From positions 1-23,764 of the forward strand of contig NJBP01000033.1 of the NCBI GenBank assembly GCA_005223085.1: a stretch of 23,764 bases of DNA, written 5' to 3'. Made by a program: the position numbers and the translations under genes. This DNA comes from Candidatus Aerophobetes bacterium Ae_b3b. Its GTDB lineage: Bacteria; Aerophobota; Aerophobia; Aerophobales; AE-B3A. Below are positions 15,659-22,509 of this stretch, piece after piece (the first letter of the stretch is position 1; each line of letters opens with the position of its first letter). Under the pieces are notes generated by a model, which saw only the letters and a list, made by a program, of their open reading frames with translations, did no database searches and had not been told where the DNA came from.

Positions 15659-17968
15659 TTGTTCATAAGAAGACGTTTCGTATTTGCTGTACTAGCGCTG
15701 GGATTTAGTGGTATGGTAGCTCAGGTGCTGCTTCTGCGAGAAATACTGGTGATATTTCACGGAAATGAATTAACCATCGGCATTATCCTGGGGAACTGGC
15801 TTGTTCTGGAGGCGATAGGCGCATTTCTCCTAGGTAAACAAATTGAGAAAATCAGACTGAAACTTGAGGCATTTGTGGTTATCCAACTACTTGTCTCACT
15901 TCTTTTTCCCTCAATGATTTACCTTGCCCGGATTTTCAAGGGAATAATAGGAATCCCCGTTGGTGAGGGTTTGGGTCTCCTGCCAATTTTTTATTCCTCA
16001 TTTTTAATACTCCTCCCGGTTAGCCTTCTTCATGGAGCAGCTTTTACCTTTGCCTGCAAAATACATTCTGAGATACTTAAAAAAAGGGCAGTCTCCATTG
16101 GCAGGGTCTATGTTTATGAAACCCTGGGGGTCCTCATAGGCGGGGTTGCCTTTACCTATCTTTTGATCCCCTATTTTCATTCCTTCAAGATATCCTTCGG
16201 ACTCGGACTGTTAAATGTTCTAGTGTGCTTAGGTCTGTTGGGCAGGTTTTGGCAGGGAGGAGGGGCAAGCTTCAAAAAATTTTTGGGTGGTGCTTCAGCA
16301 GTATTTTTGGGGATATTTCTCTTCTCACTCATTGGTCCAGTAGCGGATAGATTGCATCATCTTTCCATAAGTGAGCAATGGAAGGTGGGAAAAATAGAGC
16401 ATTACCAGAATTCTATTTACGGGAACATCGTGGTGGTAAAAAAAGGTGAGCAATATACCTTCTTTTTCGATGGCATCCCCGTTGTCAGCACTCCTCTTCC
16501 AGATGTAACCCACACCGAGGACTTCGTCCATCTATCTTTACTTTCCCATCCTGAGCCTCGCGAGATCTTAGTTATCAGCGGTGGGGCTGGTGGGGTTATA
16601 AATGAGATATTAAAACACAAAATAAAAAGGGTTGATTATGCTGAACTTGACCCGGTGCTCCTGCAGGTCGTCCAGAAATTTCCCACCCCTCTTACGGAAA
16701 GGGAATTAAGCCATCCCCGAGTACACATCAAATATGTAGATGGCAGGTATTTCGTTAAAAAAACTGATCATAAGTACGATGTGGTTCTCATAGGTATATC
16801 CGAACTTTCCAATCTACAGGTGAACAGATTAGCAACTGAGGAATTTTTCCTAATGGTCAAAGCTATCTTGAAGGAAAAGGGTATCTTAGTCATCTCATCT
16901 CCTGGCTCTTTAACCTATTTAAGTGAGGAGCTCATAAATCTTAATCTCTGCCTTCTTAACACCCTTAGAGGAGTTTATCCGTGGGTGAAAATAGTCCCCG
17001 GGGATTTTAATCTCTTCCTGGCCTCGATCTCCCCTCAAATTCTTGAGGTGGACTCTTCCTTGCTTATAAAAAGGTTAGGAGAGCGTGAGCTTCGGACATT
17101 TTCTCTAACCTCTGACTATATCCGCTATAGATTGCACTCCAGATGGCTGGATTGGTTTTTGAATTCCTTAGCCGCTGGTAGAGAAACTGCTTCCGGTAAT
17201 GAAACGAAGATCAATAAAGATTTTCATCCTTTGGGCACTTTCTATAGCCTTGCCTTTTGGAATGCTCTCTTTTCTCCCTGGGGGCAACCATTATTTAGCT
17301 GGTTTGAGAGTTTGAGCCTTCGCTTCTTCTTTATAGCTTTAAGTATGTTTGGCCTTCTGTTTCTCTTATTTGGATATAGAAATCGGAGGCTCAGGAAGGG
17401 AGCTGTCCCCTTTGCCATTATCTCCACCGGCTTTGCTGGGATGATGTTTAACTTAATCTTGATTTTTGCCTTCCAGGTAGTTTACGGATACCTCTACTAC
17501 TGGATAGGGCTTTTAACCAGCATTTTTATGGCAGGAGCAGGTGTTGGTGGATTGTTGGTGACACGCTCATTGGAGAAGATCAAAGAAGATCTTCTCTATC
17601 TTTTAAAACTGGAGGCCTCTATAATAATACTTTCTCTTCTTTTGCCCTTTATCTTCCTTCAATCAGGTCCCTACTTTGGCCAATTCTTCTCTCAAACAAT
17701 CTTCCTCATTTTGTGTTTTATCTCCGGACTCCTGATCGGAGCAGAGTTTCCTTTAGCTAATAAAATACATTTAAAAACCTCTCCCAGTGTAAGTGGTACT
17801 GCAGGTCTATTTTACGCTGGCGACCTGTTAGGTGGTTGGTTAGGGGGGATTATTGGTGGAGTAGCACTTCTGCCTGTTTTAGGCCTGTGGAAAACCTGTC
17901 TCATCATAGCTTACCTTAAAATAATCAGTCTCATTATACTGATAGTCTTAGGTAAAAGGCTCAAATGA
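15659..17968 (+). CDS. Multi-pass membrane protein with internal spermidine-synthase-like domain
   Basis: The 769-residue protein starts at a TTG (15659) with GCGAGG about ten bases upstream. Residues about 5-225 hold six or seven membrane segments, about 235-500 form a soluble methyltransferase-like fold of the spermidine synthase family, and about 545-769 add six more membrane segments. The SAM-binding region is recognisable (VISGGAGGVINEILK from about 305, then VDYAELDP), as is DGRYF near 361. The glycine-rich loop has Ala where polyamine synthases have Asp, and the catalytic Asp region reads LIGISELSN instead of a D-x-x-DP pattern. True aminopropyl transfer is therefore unlikely; it may bind a SAM-like ligand or act structurally. 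Its stop overlaps the next start in ATGA, so the two are translationally coupled. Confidence 0.8.
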   Translation: MFIRRRFVFAVLALGFSGMVAQVLLLREILVIFHGNELTIGIILGNWLVLEAIGAFLLGKQIEKIRLKLEAFVVIQLLVSLLFPSMIYLARIFKGIIGIPVGEGLGLLPIFYSSFLILLPVSLLHGAAFTFACKIHSEILKKRAVSIGRVYVYETLGVLIGGVAFTYLLIPYFHSFKISFGLGLLNVLVCLGLLGRFWQGGGASFKKFLGGASAVFLGIFLFSLIGPVADRLHHLSISEQWKVGKIEHYQNSIYGNIVVVKKGEQYTFFFDGIPVVSTPLPDVTHTEDFVHLSLLSHPEPREILVISGGAGGVINEILKHKIKRVDYAELDPVLLQVVQKFPTPLTERELSHPRVHIKYVDGRYFVKKTDHKYDVVLIGISELSNLQVNRLATEEFFLMVKAILKEKGILVISSPGSLTYLSEELINLNLCLLNTLRGVYPWVKIVPGDFNLFLASISPQILEVDSSLLIKRLGERELRTFSLTSDYIRYRLHSRWLDWFLNSLAAGRETASGNETKINKDFHPLGTFYSLAFWNALFSPWGQPLFSWFESLSLRFFFIALSMFGLLFLLFGYRNRRLRKGAVPFAIISTGFAGMMFNLILIFAFQVVYGYLYYWIGLLTSIFMAGAGVGGLLVTRSLEKIKEDLLYLLKLEASIIILSLLLPFIFLQSGPYFGQFFSQTIFLILCFISGLLIGAEFPLANKIHLKTSPSVSGTAGLFYAGDLLGGWLGGIIGGVALLPVLGLWKTCLIIAYLKIISLIILIVLGKRLK

Positions 17969-18648
17969 AAATAGTGAGAAAGAAGAGGAACCTGTGGTTA
18001 ATTTGCCTCCTCGTTATAGCAGGCACTTTTCTTATATCAAGCTGTGTTTATGGCCTGCCGAAAAAAGAGCCTCTCTCTTATAAGGCCTTAAAAAATGAAT
18101 ATGAGATTGGCGGCCTCCTGGTAGATGCTGAAAAAGGTGAGATACACTTAACTGGCCGAGTTGTAAATCACAAAGGCTGGGTACAGTTTCTTTTTTATGC
18201 CTCTGGTTATAAATGGCTTAAGGAAGAATCTGCCATCGTAATCGACGCTGATCTCTCCTCCCTGCAAACTGCCTTAGCGCTTCTGGATTGGAAACTCTGG
18301 CAGCGGCTCTGGGAAAAAAGAAGTAGAGATGAGGATATCAAAGTTACGCTCAACTGGGAAAATGGAAACAATATCTTAGCCACCAAACTGCTCAAAAAGG
18401 CTAATGATATTCGATTCTCCGATCTTATATTTGTTGGCTCTCCTTATTTTGATGAGGCGGTTTTAGGAGGCGGCTTCAGCGGACCGTGTAGTCGCTGTCC
18501 CTTATTTACTTTAGAAGAAAAGGCGCTGCGAAAGCAGTTTACACGGCCCTCCGGGAAATCCGGCTATTTTCTTGATGAAAACCTTATGCCCCCAAAAGGA
18601 ACCTATCTTAAGATAACTATTAAATTGCCAGACAAAATTGATGGCTGA
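17965..18648 (+). CDS. Lipoprotein, YdjY-domain-like
   Basis: This 227-residue protein starts in an ATGA overlap with the previous stop. MKIVRKKRN plus a hydrophobic stretch and LISSC around residue 27 make a good lipoprotein signal, placing it outside the membrane. The middle, LTGRVVNHKGWVQFLFYASG then KWLKEESAIVIDADLSSLQTAL and VTLNWENG, resembles the YdjY domain (secreted or ferredoxin-like proteins of unknown role); this match is by pattern memory and tentative. The later part has GPCSRCPLF, a CxxC pair that could bind metal or form a disulfide, fitting the thiol-handling protein encoded next. Function unknown. Confidence 0.65.
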   Translation: MKIVRKKRNLWLICLLVIAGTFLISSCVYGLPKKEPLSYKALKNEYEIGGLLVDAEKGEIHLTGRVVNHKGWVQFLFYASGYKWLKEESAIVIDADLSSLQTALALLDWKLWQRLWEKRSRDEDIKVTLNWENGNNILATKLLKKANDIRFSDLIFVGSPYFDEAVLGGGFSGPCSRCPLFTLEEKALRKQFTRPSGKSGYFLDENLMPPKGTYLKITIKLPDKIDG

Positions 18649-19285
18649 GCTCATACAACTATTTCTGATTGGACTTACCTCATCTTTCTCAGCTTGCCTC
18701 GTTTTTTGCTCCCCCCTTATTGTCGGGTATATAGGGACAACCAGAAAAGGCTGGTCTTCCGGGCTCAAGGCGGTATCCCTGATTTTAGCTTCTCGGCTGG
18801 CTGGTTTTATAATCTTGGGAGTACTGGCATCTATGGCTGGACGACTGCTATTGGATTGGCTAATTGGAGTAAAAAGTATTTCATTTGCTCTAGGTGGGGC
18901 CTTAATCGTATCCCTGGGAGTACTAATCATTGTTAGTCACCAGGCTAGGAACCCTTTCTGCAGGATTGCAGGAAAGATAAAAGGGGTTTTCACTCCTGGA
19001 GATCTTATCCTACTGGGTCTCGTTATGGCGTTTTTGCCCTGTGCCCCCCATCTGGTTTTGTTTGGATTTGTAGCTCTTAGCGCCACTTCCATATTCCAGG
19101 GGATGGCTTTGGCGGCCGCCTTTGGTATAGGAGCTTCTATCTCTCCTTTGATACTGGGTGCGGTAAGTGGCGAGCTTTCCCGAATCACCTCCTCCAAAGG
19201 CTGGATAACTGCCGCATTTAGAATTTTCTGCGGTGGGCTAATAATAGCTGTAGGCTTACAATTGCTTATAGGTGTACTATTGTAA
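18641..19285 (+). CDS. CcdA/DsbD-like (TauE/SafE-related) membrane thiol transporter
   Basis: I take the ATG at 18641 (214 residues); a TTG one codon earlier is the alternative. It overlaps the preceding gene by eight bases. Six membrane segments are visible. The first has SFSACLVFCSP with Cys19 and Cys23, and the fourth has AFLPCAPH with Cys134, matching the paired membrane cysteines that CcdA/DsbD-type proteins use to pass electrons from cytoplasmic thioredoxin outward. The family also includes DsbD_2/TauE-SafE proteins annotated as sulfite exporters, so the name is uncertain. In this operon it could deliver reducing power to the extracytoplasmic CxxC-containing lipoprotein or to the anchored radical SAM proteins. 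Confidence 0.75.
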   Translation: MAELIQLFLIGLTSSFSACLVFCSPLIVGYIGTTRKGWSSGLKAVSLILASRLAGFIILGVLASMAGRLLLDWLIGVKSISFALGGALIVSLGVLIIVSHQARNPFCRIAGKIKGVFTPGDLILLGLVMAFLPCAPHLVLFGFVALSATSIFQGMALAAAFGIGASISPLILGAVSGELSRITSSKGWITAAFRIFCGGLIIAVGLQLLIGVLL

Positions 19286-19546
19286 TAAAGTATCCCGAAC
19301 ATCTGCCAGAAAAACGTTTACCCCTTTCCCTCGATAATAAAGAAGGAGATTTCCCAACTGGGGAGTTTCCTTAACGGTGTAAGTACTTATTCTGGTGAAC
19401 TTTAGATACCTCTTGTCAGATAATTCGTTTACCAGATAAAATTTAAAATTAGCCAGAGATTGAGAAGTGCTGCTCGCTTGATACCCGGTTTTGATGTTCC
19501 CAGTGAGTTTTGGCACAAGCAGCATCATCCTGGCGCAGTAAGTCAA
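19277..19546 (-). pseudogene. Possible minus-strand gene remnant converging on the thiol-transporter gene
   Basis: An 89-residue minus-strand frame ends inside the last codons of the plus-strand gene. The C-terminal half (LANFKFYLVNELSDKRY through LLLYYRGKGVNVFLADVRD) has the amphipathic look of a real protein end, but I do not recognise the family. The N-terminal part looks random and no ribosome site is evident. It may be the end of a decayed gene or simply chance. Confidence 0.25.
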
Positions 19547-19894
19547 AAAGAGAACAGAGTTGTAAAAGGAATTCTAGAAAAAAGGGTCTGGTTGCCCTAT
19601 TTTCGTGCAGGGTTTTGCCCTGAAACAGAGCAAAACAGATGAGCTTTAGCTATCCTAGATTCTTGAGGAGATACATAAGTTCAGGGTAAGAATAGCCTAC
19701 AGTAGTTTCCAGGGTCTTTCTTAAGAAAATGGCAGAAAAATTGCTCTAAGAATAGCCGGGGCTTCATTTAAAGGGCGACGATAAGGTCCGCCTTATAGAA
19801 GAGAAAACATAGGCCGACCACAATAACTCGGCGTCTCAAATCATTACCTCTTGACTTAACCGAAATTATAGCAGAAAAAAACCCAAAAATCTAT
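19286..19894. other. Non-coding stretch between the radical SAM operon and the riboswitch
   Basis: Apart from the doubtful minus-strand frame at its left end I see no gene. A short hairpin ATAAGG-TCCG-CCTTAT lies at 19791-19806 and a GC-poor stem CAGGG/CCCTG near 19613-19627; neither is followed by a T-run. The remainder looks like decayed or intergenic DNA. Confidence 0.5.
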
Positions 19895-19924
19895 TTGACG
19901 CAGGACCATGTAAATTGTCATAAT
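19895..19924 (+). promoter_or_regulatory. Upstream promoter candidate before the riboswitch
   Basis: TTGACG (19895-19900) and CATAAT (19919-19924) with an 18-base spacer, about 60 bases before the stronger promoter. Confidence 0.35.
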
Positions 19925-19955
19925 GCCTATTTGTCGTTTTTTTACCACATGCTGG

Positions 19956-19983
19956 TTGACAAATATTCCTTATTTATTATAAT
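19956..19983 (+). promoter_or_regulatory. Consensus promoter of the riboswitch transcript
   Basis: TTGACA (19956-19961), a 16-base AT-rich spacer and a perfect TATAAT (19978-19983). Transcription would start near 19990, about 60 bases before the aptamer core. Confidence 0.75.
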
Positions 19984-20052
19984 AAAAATATACTTGGATT
20001 ATAGCCGGTAGAGAACTGTACCTTTGAGAATTGTTCAAGAGTTGAAAAGGAC

Positions 20053-20136
20053 ATAATCGACAAAGGCAAACTGTTCGAAAGAATAGGGCGCAAAACCACA
20101 GGCCTTTTAAATGGCGGCTGGGTTACCGAAGTTAGA
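20053..20136 (+). ncRNA. GEMM-I cyclic-di-GMP riboswitch aptamer
   Basis: The core matches the GEMM-I consensus as I know it from the Vibrio Vc2 RNA. AAAGGCAAAC lies at 20062-20071. A six-pair stem CTGTTC/GAATAG is capped by a GAAA tetraloop (20077-20080), followed by GGCGCAAAACC at 20087-20097. The 3' half has GGCTGGGTTACCGAA at 20116-20130. The base equivalent to Vc2 G20, which sets ligand choice, is G at 20065, as in cyclic-di-GMP binders; cyclic AMP-GMP variants have A there. Closing pairs may form between TAATCG and CGAAGTTA. An outer helix TTGAGA (20024-20029) with TCTCAA (20144-20149) could compete with the terminator. It precedes a perfect terminator, so it probably controls readthrough into the ORFs at 20285 and beyond. 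Confidence 0.88.
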
Positions 20137-20151
20137 CCGTGAGTCTCAATC

Positions 20152-20185
20152 GCCCATTCTTTCGAAGGAAAGAATGGGCTTTTTT
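20152..20185 (+). terminator. Riboswitch expression-platform terminator
   Basis: GCCCATTCTTTC (20152-20163) pairs perfectly over 12 bases with GAAAGAATGGGC (20168-20179) around a GAAG loop, followed by six T. It starts 15 bases after the aptamer, placing it as the regulated terminator. Confidence 0.9.
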
Positions 20186-20284
20186 ATTGAGTGATCTGCC
20201 GATTAGCAGAATAGCAAGAAAAGGGAGAGGGTGAGAAAAAGAGTTTCAGAAGGTCCTATTCAGAACATGAGGAGGTGAGAATAA

Positions 20285-20399
20285 ATGAAGACTAAGATCA
20301 TCAAGATTGTACCTGTTCTGGGTTCTAGTTGCTCTGGCCGTTCCCCTTAGCTTGGGGCCAATCTCTGCCATCATAAGGAAGGCTGAAGAGAAGATATGA
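20285..20399 (+). pseudogene. Riboswitch-controlled short signal-peptide-like ORF, frameshifted
   Basis: A strong site GAGGAGGTGAG precedes the ATG at 20285. The frame reads MKTKIIKIVPVLG and then runs into a TAG at 20348-20350 after 21 residues. Dropping one T at 20323-20324 lets the reading continue as LVALAVPLSLGPISA then IIRKAEEKI to a TGA at 20397-20399, giving a 37-residue product with a basic start, a hydrophobic core and an SA-like cleavage point. That is a textbook signal-peptide layout, so I infer a one-base insertion in a small exported-peptide gene; a sequencing error or programmed shift is possible. The intact form does not match a family I know. Confidence 0.55.
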
Positions 20400-20442
20400 C
20401 AAGAGTAGTGAAAGAGTTTCTAGGTTCCTTCTTGTTAGCAAA

Positions 20443-20493
20443 CTGTTCACGATTCATTTTAGGCTGATAATAACTTGATCCTATCGTGAACAG
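20443..20493. other. 11-base perfect inverted repeat before the small membrane protein gene
   Basis: CTGTTCACGAT (20443-20453) is the exact reverse complement of ATCGTGAACAG (20483-20493), separated by 29 bases. In RNA it would form a long-loop hairpin ending eight bases before the AAAGGAGG ribosome site; in DNA it could be a two-site operator. Confidence 0.5.
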
Positions 20494-20515
20494 AAACTGA
20501 AAAGGAGGACAAACA

Positions 20516-20533
20516 ATGACGGAAAGGATGTGA
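20516..20533 (+). other. Five-codon leader or in-frame TGA before the 20540 gene
   Basis: The strong ribosome site AAAGGAGG (20501-20508) serves an ATG at 20516 that reads MTERM and stops at TGA (20531-20533). The same frame continues KKMVEWLKK into the next gene. This is either a minimal leader peptide coupling translation to the ATG at 20540, or a longer start broken by a nonsense codon. Confidence 0.45.
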
Positions 20534-20539
20534 AAAAAA

Positions 20540-21013
20540 ATGGTGGAATGGCTGAAAAAGGGGATTACTATTAACACCCTGATTACAGGAATAACTTTAG
20601 GAGTAGCTGTCTTTGCTCTAGCGTTAGCATGGTATGTATCTATTACAAGACCTAAACTCGTTCCAAAACCACATTTAGTGGTTACCGCAAGCACAAAGTC
20701 TACATCACCACCATATACGGGTATTCTAATTCAAAATTCAGGTGAAGCAGTAGCCCATGCTCTTTCAATCTACGCTAAATATCCTGAAGGAGCGAAGATT
20801 ACTCTCCTGGAGAAAGGTGTTTTTGATGTGGTAGAAGGTGGGACTGACGAAAATTTTGTCAAATTCAAAAAAGACCAAGTTGGGCCTGACGTCACTTTAC
20901 CCTATATTTTTTTGGCTGCGGAGAAGGACGGTACCTTCGTTCAACCCACACTATACGCTGAATCTCGAGACCTACTAAAAATCCCAATCCATTTAATGAG
21001 ACTGCCGGAGTAA
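20540..21013 (+). CDS. Unrecognised single-pass membrane protein with beta-rich outer domain
   Basis: This 157-residue protein has one membrane helix near the N-terminus (about 12-34, ITLGVAVFALALAWYVSI) after a basic start, then a soluble region with alternating hydrophobic residues typical of a beta-sandwich, including GILIQNSGEAVAHALSIYAK. That stretch resembles the start of immunoglobulin-like surface domains only in a general way. The topology would place the domain outside the cell. The start ATG has GAAAGGA about ten bases upstream, but the strongest ribosome site belongs to the five-codon leader before it. It is the first intact gene after the cyclic-di-GMP riboswitch. A hairpin terminator follows its stop. 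Confidence 0.75.
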   Translation: MVEWLKKGITINTLITGITLGVAVFALALAWYVSITRPKLVPKPHLVVTASTKSTSPPYTGILIQNSGEAVAHALSIYAKYPEGAKITLLEKGVFDVVEGGTDENFVKFKKDQVGPDVTLPYIFLAAEKDGTFVQPTLYAESRDLLKIPIHLMRLPE

Positions 21014-21015
21014 AC

Positions 21016-21053
21016 CAGGAGGGTAACCTTTACTCACTCTCCTGCTTTTTCTT
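21016..21053 (+). terminator. Probable terminator after the 20540 gene
   Basis: CAGGAG (21016-21021) pairs with CTCCTG (21039-21044), followed by CTTTTTCTT. The stem is short and the loop long, so efficiency is uncertain. Confidence 0.45.
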
Positions 21054-21097
21054 GATACTCTGCCTTTATATTTTTAAAGGTCAGCACAGGAGATTAA

Positions 21098-21631
21098 ATG
21101 AATCCGCAAAAGGAAAAAATTTCTAAAGTACCTCTCTTGATGTTGTTGTTCGCTGGTCTACTCACGATATTTGCAACAATTTTACTCACTATTAAAGGGC
21201 CCCCAGAAACAACGCGCAAGATAGAAGTAATTATGGAAAGATTATACGACACTCAAACGCAAACGGAAGCTAGACTATCTTTTCTTGAGAAAGCCCTTTC
21301 ACGAATAAACGCAGAGCTTGATCACATTACTTCCTTACCTAAAGAATCCAAAGAATATTTGCAGTTTGAAAAAATAAGAGCCGAAATACAAGAACAGCAA
21401 GGATCTTTAGACGCCTTGAAGATAATCATAATGGAAAATCCAGAAAAGGCGTTAGACATGACCTTATTAAGAAGAGATATAAAGATGTTACACGAAGATG
21501 TACAAACGATGACGCTTTCATCCATTAAAGATATAGACCGAATATATGAATTCTCAAAATGGTTTATGTTTCTAGTTGTCACCGCGATTATAGGAGTAGC
21601 TACAATTGCTTTACTTAAACCAAAGCCATAG
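21098..21631 (+). CDS. Unrecognised two-helix membrane protein with coiled-coil middle
   Basis: This 177-residue protein has a membrane helix at about 11-32 (VPLLMLLFAGLLTIFATILL), a long charged helical region (35-145) with heptad-like spacing including TEARLSFLEKALSRINAEL, and a second membrane helix at about 154-173 (FMFLVVTAIIGVATIALL). The two ends lie in the membrane and the coiled coil on one side, which suggests oligomerisation. No enzyme motif is visible. AGGAG lies at good distance before the ATG. It follows the weak terminator of the 20540 gene, so it may be co-transcribed by readthrough. Confidence 0.75.
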   Translation: MNPQKEKISKVPLLMLLFAGLLTIFATILLTIKGPPETTRKIEVIMERLYDTQTQTEARLSFLEKALSRINAELDHITSLPKESKEYLQFEKIRAEIQEQQGSLDALKIIIMENPEKALDMTLLRRDIKMLHEDVQTMTLSSIKDIDRIYEFSKWFMFLVVTAIIGVATIALLKPKP

Positions 21632-21707
21632 AAACCGTTTGGTTCCCTGAAACGTGACCATTTGGCAGAATTGATGAGAAATTCAAGCAAAATCAAAAAG
21701 AGCATAA

Positions 21708-21830
21708 ACGGTTCAGAAAATACGTAGTTACCATTGGGTTTTACCAACAGAATTGGTGGACAAAGGCGAATTCGCCAGACTTAAAGAAAGAATAACTAAG
21801 ATAGAGGTCAAACTCGGTATAACGTTATAG
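21708..21830 (+). pseudogene. Small coding remnant
   Basis: A frame open from just after a TAA at 21705 reads protein-like from about 21741: LPTELVDKGEFARLKERI, then TKIEVKLGITL and a TAG at 21828-21830. The second half is a convincing amphipathic helix. There is no ATG or ribosome site; TTG (21753) or GTG (21756) are the only near starts. It is probably the surviving end of a lost gene. Confidence 0.35.
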
Positions 21831-22018
21831 GAAAATCCTTCAAATGGATCATTTCTTATGTAGATGTGTAAGAACGTAATCTGTCGTCTTCTGTGTAAAA
21901 GTAAGACATTCACTCCTTTCCTCTAAACCAAAACCCCCATTTTATCTATATTTCATATCACAGATTAACGTCATTTTGGCGTCTTTTTACTTAATGTTGA
22001 CAAACCCTTAAAACAGGT

Positions 22019-22047
22019 TTGACGCCTTATTTTAAATAACCTATACT
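22019..22047 (+). promoter_or_regulatory. Promoter of the zinc-ribbon gene
   Basis: TTGACG (22019-22024), a 17-base spacer and TATACT (22042-22047). The GACGCC half of an inverted pair overlaps the -35 element; its partner GGCGTC lies about 40 bases upstream, a possible operator arrangement. Confidence 0.5.
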
Positions 22048-22188
22048 TACCTTAGATTCAACCAAACACGAAATCCATCCGACGATCGCAATTATTTTAG
22101 TTCTTACGTCGTAGATCTCACCATCAAGTTCTGATATTACGAGAGGTCCTGAGGGAGTATTTAAGAAATAAGTGAGGGAGGGGAGAAG

Positions 22189-22509
22189 ATGAGAAAATTC
22201 AACAACGGGAAACCTTTTTATGGGTCAGAAGCTATAACCAAAGGGAAACTTACTGGAAAAACAGATACTGATTACTTCTACTTTTTCTGTCCCAAATGTG
22301 GCGACACTCACATCTTACAGATTTTAGATTTTGGTATTGTCCATGATGGGCCGGTTGAATATTCCAAAGAGAAACGCCCTAAGGTTAAAAGAGATTTCAC
22401 TATTGCTTTTGAATTATATTGTCCAGAGTGTAAGCTGCATGACTTTGTGAAGATTTCAAATCTTGGTTGGCAGGGCGGGAAATTAAAAAACGTTCATTGG
22501 GCGGTTTGA
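22189..22509 (+). CDS. Small zinc-ribbon protein of unknown function
   Basis: This 106-residue soluble protein has two CPxC knuckles: FFCPKCGDTH (Cys34, Cys37) and LYCPECKLHDF (Cys78, Cys81), about 40 residues apart. That is the pattern of a zinc ribbon, used for structural zinc in nucleic-acid-binding or phage-type proteins. No other domain is visible. It has a strong ribosome site GAGGGAGGGGAG. A fragment of a helix-turn-helix protein in another frame begins at or just before its end, suggesting a join between unrelated pieces. Confidence 0.78.
   Translation: MRKFNNGKPFYGSEAITKGKLTGKTDTDYFYFFCPKCGDTHILQILDFGIVHDGPVEYSKEKRPKVKRDFTIAFELYCPECKLHDFVKISNLGWQGGKLKNVHWAV

Larger units (their letters stand above)
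21632..22188. other. Intergenic region with a gene remnant and a promoter
   Basis: This 557-base gap holds a short coding remnant (21708-21830), the promoter of the zinc-ribbon gene (22019-22047) and an inverted pair GGCGTC (21978-21983) / GACGCC (22021-22026) around that promoter. Otherwise I see only AT-rich sequence. Confidence 0.5.

Noticed and set aside
18511-18936. 139-codon minus-strand and 80-codon plus-strand frames over the lipoprotein/thiol-transporter junction
   Set aside because: Both overlap two well-supported coupled genes and lack start signals.
20053-20136. Cyclic AMP-GMP (GEMM-Ib) rather than cyclic-di-GMP riboswitch
   Set aside because: The base equivalent to Vc2 position 20 is G here, as in cyclic-di-GMP binders. 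The alignment was done by eye, so this stays testable.
20516-20560. TGA at 20531 read as selenocysteine or in an alternative code
   Set aside because: TGA is used as a normal stop elsewhere (for example 1510-1512 and 18646-18648), no SECIS-like structure follows closely, and a plausible restart ATG exists at 20540.
21818-21829. Palindrome TATAACGTTATA as an operator
   Set aside because: It lies in the last codons of a coding remnant and about 360 bases from the next start; an AT-rich palindrome of this length is easily chance.
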